Below are positions 53,458-61,273 of a stretch of 64,000 nucleotides of DNA, piece by piece. Source of the DNA: Methanomassiliicoccus sp. (lineage in GTDB: Archaea > Thermoplasmatota > Thermoplasmata > Methanomassiliicoccales > Methanomassiliicoccaceae); the NCBI GenBank assembly GCA_016109435.1, contig JAEILR010000020.1:1-64000 (forward strand), read 5' to 3'. How positions within the stretch are numbered: position 1 is the first letter of the stretch; each line of letters begins with the position of its first letter. Both the position numbers and the translations under genes were made by a program. Under the pieces are notes generated by a model. The model worked only from the letters and a program-made list of their open reading frames with translations, had not been told where the DNA came from and searched no databases.

Positions 53458-53727
53458 ATGAGGATCGAGGTCTTCTACTCGGTAAGATGCGGCAAGTGCC
53501 GGCTCATGGAATCGGTGACCCATACCGCCCTGGAGGAGCTGGGGATGGACGTGGAGGTGAACAAGCTTTTGAACCCCCAGGACGCCATGGCCAGAGGGGT
53601 GATGTCCCAGCCGGCGCTGTGGATCAACGACCATTTGAAAGTGCAGGGCAGGGTCCCCCTGGTCAGCGAGATCAAGCAGATGATCGAGGAGGAGCGGCTC
53701 CTGGAGACGAGCGGCGCGGAGAAGTAG
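53458..53727 (+). CDS. small thioredoxin-like protein
   Basis: An 89-residue thioredoxin/glutaredoxin-fold protein with CGKC (residues 10-13; VRCGKCRLM) and the cis-Pro region SQPALWIND near 50-58. It resembles the small archaeal redox proteins of the MTH895 type. A TATA element (TATTTATGG, 53421-53429) lies about 33 bases before the ATG. It is divergent from hisD. A T7 tract just after the stop may end the transcript. Confidence 0.88.
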   Translation: MRIEVFYSVRCGKCRLMESVTHTALEELGMDVEVNKLLNPQDAMARGVMSQPALWINDHLKVQGRVPLVSEIKQMIEEERLLETSGAEK

Positions 53728-53736
53728 AGAACGAAG

Positions 53737-53746
53737 TTTTTTTATT
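53737..53746 (+). promoter_or_regulatory. combined T-tract and TATA element
   Basis: TTTTTTTATT serves well as an oligo-T terminator of the thioredoxin-like gene and as the TATA element about 30 bases before the parvulin ATG at 53771. Confidence 0.5.
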
Positions 53747-53770
53747 CATGTTCAGGCGTGCCCTATCCCC

Positions 53771-54052
53771 ATGGCTACTAAAGTTCACGCTGCCCACATA
53801 CTTGTCAAGGACCAGGCCAAGGCCTTCGAACTGCTCGCCCGCATCAAGTCCGGAGAGAGCTTTGAGAGCATCGCCAAGCAGTATTCCCAGTGCCCCTCCA
53901 AGAGCAAGGGCGGAGACCTCGGGACCTTTGGCCGCGGTCAGATGGTGAAGAAGTTCGAGGATGCCGCTTTCACCGGCAAGAAGGGAGAGGTCGTCGGGCC
54001 GGTAAAGACCGAGTTCGGCTACCACCTGATCAAGATCATCGACTCTCAGTAA
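53771..54052 (+). CDS. parvulin-type peptidyl-prolyl isomerase
   Basis: A 93-residue single PpiC domain, as in the small parvulins. Conserved residues include HAAHILV (start), SQCPSKSKGGDLGTFGRGQMV near 39-59, FEDAAF and the C-terminal TEFGYHLIKI. No signal peptide, so it is a cytoplasmic proline isomerase. A T-rich run follows the stop. Confidence 0.95.
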   Translation: MATKVHAAHILVKDQAKAFELLARIKSGESFESIAKQYSQCPSKSKGGDLGTFGRGQMVKKFEDAAFTGKKGEVVGPVKTEFGYHLIKIIDSQ

Positions 54053-54073
54053 ACCGCTTCCGGCTCCGGCCGG

Positions 54074-54081
54074 TCTTTTTT
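54074..54081 (+). terminator. T-tract after the parvulin gene
   Basis: A C/G-rich imperfect stem (CCGG...CCGG, about 54059-54072) is followed by a run of six T bases. It overlaps the stop region of the converging gene. Confidence 0.45.
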
Positions 54082-54439
54082 ATCTTAACATGGCGTAGGT
54101 CCAAGCGATCACCGATACCAGCAGCATGATCGCCGCCCGGTCCCAGATCAGAACGAAGAACCCGGCCAGGAACGCCAGCAGGATGGCCGCGATGCCCACC
54201 GGCCCGGCCACCTTGAACGCCTTACGGGATCGGGCGAAACCCTCCACGATCCAGTCGTAGGCGAAATAGAGAACGACGATGAACATGATGACCGCGGCCA
54301 GCTGGAATAGCGGACCCAGGGTGCCGACGATGGTCTCCACCAGCATCTGTCCGGGCTGCAGCCCCAGGCCGGTGAGGACCCCCCATACGAACGCCGACAG
54401 CACCGGCTTGAGGTTGAACTTCTTCTTGCGGCGGGCCAT
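54080..54439 (-). CDS. small membrane protein
   Basis: A 119-residue protein with a basic N-terminus (MARRKKKFNLKP) and hydrophobic segments at about 14-30, 40-62, 78-98 and 100-118. The ATG at 54439 is supported by a TATA-like GATTATTAG at about 54463-54471; the frame is open to 54679. No family recognised. Confidence 0.72.
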   Translation of the reverse strand: MARRKKKFNLKPVLSAFVWGVLTGLGLQPGQMLVETIVGTLGPLFQLAAVIMFIVVLYFAYDWIVEGFARSRKAFKVAGPVGIAAILLAFLAGFFVLIWDRAAIMLLVSVIAWTYAMLR

Positions 54440-54554
54440 CGGGCCGGGGAGGACCGACTGTCTAATAATCCTTGTTCCTCGGTTATCCGTTCCAGCCATC
54501 CCGAATGACCGTGGCCGCATGGTTAAATATGGCCATCGACGATGCTGTGGAGGC

Positions 54555-54989
54555 ATGACCACGGACCTCGTCGAGAGCATCACCCAGAAGAGAGCGGAGG
54601 CAACCTCCCGGGAGGTCAGGGCAGTGTACCCGGACGCGACCGTGAGCATCGAGGTGAGCGGCGAAAGGGGCATCATCACCGCCTACCAGGAGCGCTACGT
54701 CCTTAGCAAGGAGTTCGTCGAGAGCGAATCCTCGCTCCGCAATCCCCGTCTCCTGGTCGAGTACGCTCACGTCCTCCAGGCCAAGAGCCGCCTGGTGGTC
54801 TTGGTCCCCAGGGACCGGGCCGCCGCGGTGAGGCTGCGCCTCCTGGAGCTGAACAACTGGTGGCTATGCTACTACCAGCTACATTATTACGAGGAAGGGG
54901 GAGGCATCAAGATGATCGACCGGCGGACCTTCCGCCGGCTCATGGGCCTCCCTCCGGACGATCCCCCCAGGGGGATCGAGGTGGCCTGA
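54555..54989 (+). CDS. hypothetical protein
   Basis: A 144-residue soluble protein starting MTTDLVESITQKRAEATSREV. It has alternating helix/strand pattern, with VVLVPRD near 92 and an aromatic stretch NNWWLCYYQLHYYEEGG near 107-123. A TATA-like TTAAATAT at about 54520-54528 lies 30 bases upstream. Its stop overlaps the start of the following peroxiredoxin gene (TGATG). No family recognised. Confidence 0.72.
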   Translation: MTTDLVESITQKRAEATSREVRAVYPDATVSIEVSGERGIITAYQERYVLSKEFVESESSLRNPRLLVEYAHVLQAKSRLVVLVPRDRAAAVRLRLLELNNWWLCYYQLHYYEEGGGIKMIDRRTFRRLMGLPPDDPPRGIEVA

Positions 54990-55474
54990 TGGCCCTCATA
55001 GCGCGGGGGGACGAAGCCCCCGACTTCGAACTGCCGGAAGCCTCAGGCCGCATGGTGCGCCTGAGCGACGCGGTGACCGAGGGCACGGTGGTTCTGGTCT
55101 TCTACCCTACTGACTGGGGGGTGATCTGCACCATGGAGATGAAGGCGTTCCAGAGAGTGCTGGATGATATCAGGGCGGCAGGCGCTGGCATCATCGCCGT
55201 CTCGGTGAACTCCACGACCTCGCACCGCGCCTGGAAGGAGCAGCTCGATATCTCCTGGCCGCTGCTGAGCGATGTCGGGGGCACGGCGGCCAGGCTCTAC
55301 GGCGTCCTGGTGCCCGACGGCCGGTTCCTGGAGGGGCATTCCCAGCGATCGGTCTTCGTCATCGGTAGGGACAGGAGGGTGTGCTATGCCTGGATAGCAC
55401 CTGAGCATCCCATAGAGCCGGACTACGGGGCGGTGGTGGAGGCGTGCCGCCGCTGTGATGGATCGAACCGGTGA
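54989..55474 (+). CDS. AhpC/TSA-type peroxiredoxin with altered active site
   Basis: A 161-residue peroxiredoxin-fold protein. The peroxidatic Cys (C48) is in FYPTDWGVICTMEMKAF; the usual PxxxTxxC has Gly at the Thr position. The later RSVFVIGRDRRVCYAWI strand is typical. A second Cys near the C-terminus (ACRRC) may resolve. The ATG overlaps the preceding stop by one base, so it is translationally coupled. It is probably active, but the missing Thr weakens the substrate-binding network. Confidence 0.87.
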   Translation: MALIARGDEAPDFELPEASGRMVRLSDAVTEGTVVLVFYPTDWGVICTMEMKAFQRVLDDIRAAGAGIIAVSVNSTTSHRAWKEQLDISWPLLSDVGGTAARLYGVLVPDGRFLEGHSQRSVFVIGRDRRVCYAWIAPEHPIEPDYGAVVEACRRCDGSNR

Positions 55475-55480
55475 GGCGAG

Positions 55481-55490
55481 TTTATTATTA
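55481..55490 (+). promoter_or_regulatory. TATA element of the flavin reductase gene
   Basis: TTTATTATTA about 36 bases before the ATG at 55522. It argues for that start and against the earlier in-frame GTG at 55471. Confidence 0.55.
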
Positions 55491-55521
55491 CATCCCGGCT
55501 CGCTTCAAGTATGGTGATATT

Positions 55522-56058
55522 ATGAGAGAGGAGAAGCTCAAACTGGACATGGGAGCGATAGAAGCGGTGATGCAGCTGCCGCCCGCCCCGGTGATGCTGC
55601 TGGCCGTAGGGGAGCAGGAACAGAACGTCACGACCATCGGGATGTTCAACGTCTTCTCGGTCGACCCCACCATCGTGGGCATAGGGATCAAGACCTCAAG
55701 GTTCAGCTACAAGCTGCTGGAGGAGTCCGATGACTTCTCCCTCAACGTGCCCGGCAAGGACCTCGTGGAGCAGGTCGCGCGGTGCGGCTACGGGTCCGGG
55801 AGCAAGATGAACAAGTTCTCGGAGATCGGCTTAACTCCTCAACCGGGCAAGAGGATCAAATCCCCCAGCATCCTGGAGTGCCCGCTGAACATAGAGGTCA
55901 AGAAGCTCGAGCAGGTCGACCGTGCGGACTGGGACCACGTGTGGTACATGGGCAAGGTGGTCCATACCGACATCGACCAGGACTACGATCGCGGCAATGC
56001 CCTAGTTTACTGGGATGGCGAGTTCAGGACCCCCGGTGCGGTGCTGAAGAGGATCTGA
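55522..56058 (+). CDS. flavin reductase family protein
   Basis: A 178-residue FMN-binding split-barrel protein (DIM6/NTAB type). The family core includes PPAPVMLLAVGEQEQNVTTIGMFNVFSVDPTIVGIGI (about 20-57) and FSLNVPGKDLVEQV near 77-90. It probably binds FMN and serves as a reductase or a flavoredoxin. The start at 55522 is set by the TATA spacing. It ends end-to-end with a converging zinc-finger gene. Confidence 0.9.
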   Translation: MREEKLKLDMGAIEAVMQLPPAPVMLLAVGEQEQNVTTIGMFNVFSVDPTIVGIGIKTSRFSYKLLEESDDFSLNVPGKDLVEQVARCGYGSGSKMNKFSEIGLTPQPGKRIKSPSILECPLNIEVKKLEQVDRADWDHVWYMGKVVHTDIDQDYDRGNALVYWDGEFRTPGAVLKRI

Positions 56059-56418
56059 TCACTCTCTACGGGCGAGAAGGGCGCGGGACCGCCCCAGATC
56101 ATGGACGTTCCCGAAGTGCGCCTGCAGGTGGTTGGACAGGTCGTCCCCGTCGTGGCCGTAGACCCGTTCACCGCACAGGGGGCACAGTATCGTTTCCTCC
56201 ACGTCCTCGCCCGGTTCCCTTTCCACCGGCAATTCGCCCCGCTTCATCGCCTCCCAGTCTTGGGGGTGATGCTCTCTCGGCACGTTCACCGAGGTGATGT
56301 CCTCGAGGCCTCTGACCTCATGCACCGCCAGCAGATGGGTGGTGAGGAGACGTGTTAGCGAGGCCTCACCGTCGGCGGTCAGGAAATCCGCGCAGACCGG
56401 GCACCTGATTGTGGTCAT
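56059..56418 (-). CDS. double C2H2-like zinc-finger protein, paralogue B
   Basis: A 119-residue member of the same family as the gene at 29484. The first finger is CPVCADFLTADGEASLT ... HLLAVH (6-34) and the second CPLCGERVYGHDGDDLSNHLQAHFGNVH (78-105). Between them is a short charged linker with one Trp motif (HPQDWEAMKRGE). It lies 39 bases downstream of paralogue C on the same strand, a tandem duplication. Confidence 0.8.
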   Translation of the reverse strand: MTTIRCPVCADFLTADGEASLTRLLTTHLLAVHEVRGLEDITSVNVPREHHPQDWEAMKRGELPVEREPGEDVEETILCPLCGERVYGHDGDDLSNHLQAHFGNVHDLGRSRALLARRE

Positions 56419-56457
56419 GTTCTTACTCCGTTCGATGTCAGCGTGTCACAGAGGATG

Positions 56458-57051
56458 TCAGTACCTGGCGCGAGTGATCATCCGGGGTCGGATGTCATGC
56501 ACGTCCAGCATGTGGATCCTCAGTTCATCGGAGAGATCGTCGTCGTCCTGGCCTCTGACCGGGTTGCCGCACATCGGGCAGTTCATGACCAGCTCGCCGG
56601 CGGAGGTCCTGGCGCCCTTGGCTCCCTCATAGCGCCCGCCGGACAACGCGGGGCCTCTCTCCCCCGTGGGTGATATCACCGGGTACCGCCACTGCCTGAC
56701 CTCCTCCCTTATGATATAGTTCTCCGGATCGAACCTGTCCGGCTCCCTAGTGGACCACGTCTCCACCACCCTGTAGAGCTTGCTCCCCGGCTCGTTGAAT
56801 ATATGAGCGGCCGGCCTAACCTCATCGTAACCTCCCTTCGTCCTCCAGTCCTCGCGATAACGGGAGGTTGCGGACGAGCCTTCCCGCGAACCGGTCCTTT
56901 CCGGCGGGGTCGATGTCTTTTCGCCCACCGCGGGAGCCATCTCCCTCATCCTATGAACGTCGGCCATGTGCTCCCTGAAGACCTCGTTGAGGTCGGCGGA
57001 AGTGGACCCGGAGACCCTATTCCTGCAGATCGGGCATCTGATCGTAGCCAT
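56458..57051 (-). CDS. double C2H2-like zinc-finger protein, paralogue C
   Basis: A 197-residue member of the family. First finger CPICRNRVSGSTSADLN ... HMADVH (6-34); second CPMCGNPVRGQDDDDLSDELRIHMLDVH near the C-terminus. The polar linker has Trp motifs (VVETWSTREPD, VRQWRYPVIS) like those in paralogue A. The ATG at 57051 has an AGGA site; the frame is open to 57255. Probably a zinc-binding adaptor or nucleic-acid-binding protein; unknown. Confidence 0.8.
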   Translation of the reverse strand: MATIRCPICRNRVSGSTSADLNEVFREHMADVHRMREMAPAVGEKTSTPPERTGSREGSSATSRYREDWRTKGGYDEVRPAAHIFNEPGSKLYRVVETWSTREPDRFDPENYIIREEVRQWRYPVISPTGERGPALSGGRYEGAKGARTSAGELVMNCPMCGNPVRGQDDDDLSDELRIHMLDVHDIRPRMITRARY

Positions 57052-57233
57052 ATTTATCCTGATTTTCTCGTTCTGGAACGTATTAGAACATTGGCCGTCC
57101 AAAAGGCGGCCGGACTGACCGTCGTTACGGACCTCGAAGGCGTCCTCCATGCGGCGCCCCCTGGGACTGGCCTCCGTCAACGGCCGACCGCTACCGGGCC
57201 AGATGTATAGTTCTGTGACGCCCTTCGGCAATT

Positions 57234-57242
57234 GTTTATATT
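57234..57242 (+). promoter_or_regulatory. TATA element of the FTR-like operon
   Basis: GTTTATATT about 37 bases before the ATG at 57275. The transcript then contains the AAGGAGG site at 57261-57267. Confidence 0.6.
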
Positions 57243-57274
57243 CAATCAGCAGCATCTACAAAGGAGGGAGAGCA

Positions 57275-57703
57275 ATGGCAGTGAAAAAGCTGTGGCGCTG
57301 TAACGTCTGCAACGACATCCATTATGGCATCAAGGGACCGGTGATCTGCCCTACCTGTGGGGCGAAGAACGCTTTCTCGTTGATCGATTATCCAGAGACC
57401 AAGAAGGTCATCATCGACCGCGGCGAACGCCTGGACACGGTCGACAAGCTCCTGGAGGTGTGGGACAAGTTCGCTGAAGGGAAAACATTCATGGTGAACC
57501 CTGACCGGGAGTTCGTGAAGACCCTGGCGAGGGGGGAGCTGGAGAACGAGAAGAACCACGGTCTGAAGTACTGCCCTTGCCGTATAACCACGGGGGACCT
57601 CGAAGAGGACCTGAACCTCATCTGTCCCTGCAATTTCTTCATCCAACCCGTTTACAAGGAAACCGGCGAATGCTGGTGCGGACTGTTCGTAAAGAGGCAA
57701 TGA
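57275..57703 (+). CDS. ferredoxin-thioredoxin reductase catalytic-type protein with N-terminal rubredoxin-like ribbon
   Basis: A 142-residue protein. Residues 8-30 form a rubredoxin-like zinc or iron ribbon (CNVCNDIHYG ... CPTCG). The rest is the FTR beta-subunit fold, with the Cys set CPCRITTGDLEEDLNLICPCNFF ... CWCGLF that binds the 4Fe-4S cluster and active disulfide. It has an ideal ribosome site, AAGGAGG, eight bases upstream. A thioredoxin-like gene follows after one base, and both probably form a ferredoxin-driven thiol reduction pair, as known for methanogen FTRs. Confidence 0.92.
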   Translation: MAVKKLWRCNVCNDIHYGIKGPVICPTCGAKNAFSLIDYPETKKVIIDRGERLDTVDKLLEVWDKFAEGKTFMVNPDREFVKTLARGELENEKNHGLKYCPCRITTGDLEEDLNLICPCNFFIQPVYKETGECWCGLFVKRQ

Positions 57704-57704
57704 T

Positions 57705-58010
57705 ATGGCGGAACAAGGAAACAGGCTGATTTTCTTCTGGGGGCGGGAGTGCCCTCACTGCGCGAAGCTTCACCCGACCGTGACCGAGGTCCATGAACTG
57801 CTGATCAAGGACGGTGGACAGGGGATCACCGAGCTTGAGGTCTGGCACTCCGACGAGAACGCCAAGACCATGCGTTCGTTCGCGACCGTGCTCAAGAAGG
57901 CCTGCGGCGGTTCCCTGGGCGTTCCCGCTCTGTACAACGAGAGGACCCAGAAGGCCCTCTGCGGGATGAACACCACCAAGGACCAGATCATCAAGTGGGC
58001 CAAGGAGTAG
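57705..58010 (+). CDS. thioredoxin-like protein, partner of the FTR-like protein
   Basis: A 101-residue thioredoxin-fold protein with an active-site CPHC (residues 16-19; GRECPHCAKLHP) and the cis-Pro loop GVPALYNE near 75-82. It lies one base after the FTR-like stop. The arrangement implies electron transfer ferredoxin to FTR-like to this protein; the final target is not known. The lplB gene follows eight bases on. Confidence 0.88.
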   Translation: MAEQGNRLIFFWGRECPHCAKLHPTVTEVHELLIKDGGQGITELEVWHSDENAKTMRSFATVLKKACGGSLGVPALYNERTQKALCGMNTTKDQIIKWAKE

Positions 58011-58017
58011 GCGGTCG

Positions 58018-58299
58018 TTGGGCTCCTCTCAGCGCAAGGTCCCCGGGGGAAAGCTGCTGAGGGTCCGCCTCAGGATCGACGGAGGGACCGTGGTCGGAGC
58101 GGAGATATCCGGCGATTTCTTCCTCCATCCGGAGGAGTCGATCTCCGTTCTGGAGGGTGTGCTCGTGGGCATGCCCACGGATGTGAGCGAGAGTGATCTG
58201 GCATCGGCCATCGAGGCCGCGCTGCGGAACGAAGGCATTGTCGTCATCGGGTTCGGGCCACAGGACCTGGCGGCCGTGGCCAGGGAGGCGATGCGGTGA
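58018..58299 (+). CDS. lplB: lipoate-protein ligase accessory (C-terminal) domain protein LplB
   Basis: A 93-residue protein matching the LplA C-terminal accessory domain (GGKLLRVRLRIDGGTVVGAEISGDFFLHPEESI). In Thermoplasma the ligase is split into LplA and LplB, and both are needed for lipoate activation. Here lplB precedes lplA with a one-base overlap (TGATG). The start is a TTG at 58018. It shares an operon with the FTR-like pair by spacing. Confidence 0.85.
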   Translation: MGSSQRKVPGGKLLRVRLRIDGGTVVGAEISGDFFLHPEESISVLEGVLVGMPTDVSESDLASAIEAALRNEGIVVIGFGPQDLAAVAREAMR

Positions 58300-59039
58300 T
58301 GTGGCGCCTCCTGCCGTTCCGCAGGGAACGGGCGTCGATGAACATGGCCATCGACGAGGCGGTGTCCGAAAGCGTTTCCTCCGGCGGGGCGCCGACCATC
58401 CGGTTCTACGGATGGGAGCCGTCGGCGGTGAGCATCGGGCGGTTCCAGAGGATCGAGGACGAGGTGGACCTCAAGGAATGCGCAATCCACGGCGTGGAGG
58501 TCGTCCGCCGCCGCACCGGGGGCGGGGCGGTGTACCACGATCGGGACGGAGAGATCACCTACAGCGTGATCGCCCCCGAAGAGGTCATGGGGAAGGACAT
58601 ACCCGCCTCCTACCGGGAGGTGTGCGGCTGGGTCATCGACGCGCTCAGCGATCTGGGCATGACCGCCGACTTCGCGCCCATTAACGATGTCACCGTCGCC
58701 GGGCGGAAGGTCTCGGGGTGTGCCCAGACCCGGCGTGGGGGCGTGTTCCTGCAGCACGGGACGGTGCTCCACTCCATAAACGTAAGGAAGATGTTCTCCT
58801 TGCTGAAGGTAAGCGATGAGAAGCTGTCGGACAAGGCCATCGCCGCGGCCGAGGACCGGGTGACCTCCGTCAGCGCTCTGTCCGGTGCGGGGTATGGGGA
58901 CCTTCTGTCCAGCCTGAGGCGCTCCTTCTGCCGGGGCCGGGAGTGCCGCGAGGGGTCCCTGTCCCCGGACGAAACGGCGCGGGCCGTCGAGCTGGCCGGC
59001 TGTCGCTACGACGATGCGGGCTGGACGTTCTCCCGCTAG
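58299..59039 (+). CDS. lplA: lipoate-protein ligase catalytic subunit
   Basis: A 246-residue ligase. Conserved parts are RFYGWEPSAVSIGRFQ (37-52), the lipoyl-AMP site VVRRRTGGGAVYHDRDGEITYSV (67-90) with RRTGGGAV, and NDVTVAGRKVSG with the catalytic Lys. It activates lipoate with ATP and transfers it to E2 lysine, with LplB as the accessory domain. The ATG at 58299 overlaps the lplB stop. The end overlaps the converging pdhC gene by four bases. Confidence 0.94.
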   Translation: MWRLLPFRRERASMNMAIDEAVSESVSSGGAPTIRFYGWEPSAVSIGRFQRIEDEVDLKECAIHGVEVVRRRTGGGAVYHDRDGEITYSVIAPEEVMGKDIPASYREVCGWVIDALSDLGMTADFAPINDVTVAGRKVSGCAQTRRGGVFLQHGTVLHSINVRKMFSLLKVSDEKLSDKAIAAAEDRVTSVSALSGAGYGDLLSSLRRSFCRGRECREGSLSPDETARAVELAGCRYDDAGWTFSR

Positions 59040-60286
59040 GGGTTCAGGAGCAGCAGCTCAGGGCTTTCCAGGTACTTACTTAGGTCGGTGAGGAACGTCG
59101 CCGCCTGCGCTCCGTCCATCAACCGGTGGTCGAAGGTGAGGGACAGATGCATGATCTTGCGTATGGCGACCTCACCGTTCACCACCAGGGGCGCGTCCTG
59201 GATCCTCCCGGTCCCCAGGATGGCCGCCTCCGGGTAGTTGGGTATCGGAGTGGCGTAGGTGCCGCCGAAGACCCCGTAATTGGTGATGGAGAACGTGCCT
59301 CCCTTGAGGTCGGCCAGGTCGATCGTGCGGGAGGCCGCCGCCTCGGTCAGGTCCTTCAGCTCCTGGGCCAGGGCGAAGATGTCCTTCTGATCGGCAGCCT
59401 TGATCACCGGGACCAGAAGTCCATCCTCCGTGGCCACCGCGATCCCCAGGTTGTAGTACTTCTTGATCACGATCTCCTCGGCCTCTTCGTCCATGGAGGA
59501 GTTCAGGTAAGGGTTCTTCCTCAGCGCGGCGATGACCGCTTTCATGATCAGGGGGAGGTAGGTCAGCTTCACTCCCTTGACCTCCTGGGCATAGACCTTG
59601 ATGTTGTCCCTGAGCGCCACCAGGTCGGTGACGTCGACGACCTCCATGGTGGTCACCAGGGCGGCCTTGGTCTGGGCCTCGATCATGTGCCTGGCGGTGG
59701 AGCGGCGGATGCCCCGCAGGGGCTTGCGGTCGATCCAGCCATAGAGGTCGAACTTGGCCTTCGTCCTCGCGCCGGCCTCCTCACCCTTGGCCCCCCGGAG
59801 GTCCTCCTCGACGATCCTTCCCTGGGGCCCGGTGCCCTTCACCGAGCCCAGGTCGACGCCCATGTCCTTGGCCATCTTGCGCACCGCCGGGGTCGCCTGC
59901 ACTCCTGAGGGGGCGGCGACCGCGGGTGACGGGCGGGAAACGATGACCTCCTCGTCCGATTCCGGAAGCTCACCGACCACCGAGACCGATTCCTTCACCT
60001 TCACCGGCGTTTCCGTCGGCGCTTCGGGCGCTTTCGCCGGAGCCTCTCCGGCCTCGCCGATGGTGGCCAGGACCTCCCCCACCTTCACGATCCCGCCCTC
60101 CGGGAAGTTGAGGCTGACGACCTTGCCGGAGTAAGGCGAGGGCATCTCCACCACCGCCTTGTCGGTCTCCACCTCGGCGATGGACTGGTCCTTCTTTACC
60201 TCGTCGCCCTCCTTCACCAGCCATTTCTTGATCTCGCCTTCGGTCACTCCTTCTCCGAGGTCCGGGAACCTGAAATCCTTCGCCAT
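59036..60286 (-). CDS. pdhC: 2-oxoacid dehydrogenase E2 (dihydrolipoamide acyltransferase)
   Basis: A 416-residue E2. The lipoyl domain (2-78) has the lipoylation lysine in VETDKAVVEMP (K43). After an Ala/Pro linker the E3/E1-binding domain is at about 130-170 (PAVRKMAKDMGVDLGSVKGTGPQGRIVEEDL). The catalytic domain (about 190-416) ends with the active-site DHRLMDGAQAA. The ATG at 60286 has AGGTG upstream; a GTG at 60295 is also possible. It directly follows pdhB. The substrate (pyruvate or branched-chain acids) cannot be settled; no E3 gene follows. Confidence 0.95.
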   Translation of the reverse strand: MAKDFRFPDLGEGVTEGEIKKWLVKEGDEVKKDQSIAEVETDKAVVEMPSPYSGKVVSLNFPEGGIVKVGEVLATIGEAGEAPAKAPEAPTETPVKVKESVSVVGELPESDEEVIVSRPSPAVAAPSGVQATPAVRKMAKDMGVDLGSVKGTGPQGRIVEEDLRGAKGEEAGARTKAKFDLYGWIDRKPLRGIRRSTARHMIEAQTKAALVTTMEVVDVTDLVALRDNIKVYAQEVKGVKLTYLPLIMKAVIAALRKNPYLNSSMDEEAEEIVIKKYYNLGIAVATEDGLLVPVIKAADQKDIFALAQELKDLTEAAASRTIDLADLKGGTFSITNYGVFGGTYATPIPNYPEAAILGTGRIQDAPLVVNGEVAIRKIMHLSLTFDHRLMDGAQAATFLTDLSKYLESPELLLLNP

Positions 60287-60295
60287 GATCAACAC

Positions 60296-61273
60296 CTAGA
60301 ACTCCGCTGTACGCTTCACCGCGTCATATATCCTGGACGCGCTGACATAATAGTATTTCTCCCCCTGGGGCAGCGGCACGGTGATGTCCGGGGCGGTGAC
60401 CCGTTCCACCGGCGCTTCCAGGGACAGCAGCGCCTTCTCGTTGATGCGGGCCACCAGTTCCGCCGCTACCCCGCAGGTCTGCGGGGCTTCCGCCACGATC
60501 ACGCATCTGCCCGTCCTGCGCACCGATGCCACCACGCTCTCGCTGTCCATCGGAGACAGCGTCCTCAGGTCGATGACCTCGCACGAGGTCCCGTCCTTCC
60601 CCGCGGCCTCCGCCGCCTTCTGGATGAGGGGCATCATGGCTCCCCATCCCACGACCGTGATGTCATCCCCGTTCTGCACCGTGCGGGACGTTCCGATGGG
60701 CAGGGCGAACGGCGTCTCCTCCACCTCCTCCTTCATAAGGCGGTATGAACGGGTCGGCTCCAGGAACACCACCGGATCGGGATCGCGGATGGACGCGATC
60801 AGCAGGCCCTTGGCCTCCCGGGGAGTGGACGGCACCACGACCTTGAGTCCCGGGATCTGGACGAACAGTGACTCGGTGCTCTCGGAATGGTGCTCCAGCG
60901 CCTTGACCCCGGCCCCGTACGGCATCCTCAGTACCATGGGGACGGTGAACCGCCCCCGGGACCGGTTGCGCATTCGCGAGGCGTGGGAGATCATCATGTT
61001 CAGCGTGAGGTAGGAGAAGCCCATGAACTGGATCTCCGCCACCGGCCTGAGGCCGTTCATGGCCATCCCGATGGCCGTGCCGGCGATGGACGCCTCCGCC
61101 AGCGGGGTGTCGATGACCCGCCGCTGTCCGAAGCGGTCGAACAGTCCGTCGGTCACGCGGAACACTCCGCCGTCCCTGCCCACGTCCTCTCCGAGGATGA
61201 CCACCGTCGGGTCGGCCTCCATCTCGTTGGCCAGGGCGCTGTTCAACGCCGCGACCATGTTCATCAGCGCCAT
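60296..61273 (-). CDS. pdhB: 2-oxoacid dehydrogenase E1 beta subunit
   Basis: A 325-residue thiamine-diphosphate enzyme subunit. Typical parts are GEDVGRDGGVFRVTDGL (29-45), DTPLAEASIAGTAIGMAMNGLRPVAEIQF (56-84) and MRMPYGAG. It forms a heterotetramer with E1 alpha and decarboxylates the 2-oxoacid, transferring the acyl group to E2 lipoate. The GTG/ATG pair at 61276/61273 overlaps the pdhA stop; the ATG is chosen. Confidence 0.95.
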   Translation of the reverse strand: MALMNMVAALNSALANEMEADPTVVILGEDVGRDGGVFRVTDGLFDRFGQRRVIDTPLAEASIAGTAIGMAMNGLRPVAEIQFMGFSYLTLNMMISHASRMRNRSRGRFTVPMVLRMPYGAGVKALEHHSESTESLFVQIPGLKVVVPSTPREAKGLLIASIRDPDPVVFLEPTRSYRLMKEEVEETPFALPIGTSRTVQNGDDITVVGWGAMMPLIQKAAEAAGKDGTSCEVIDLRTLSPMDSESVVASVRRTGRCVIVAEAPQTCGVAAELVARINEKALLSLEAPVERVTAPDITVPLPQGEKYYYVSASRIYDAVKRTAEF

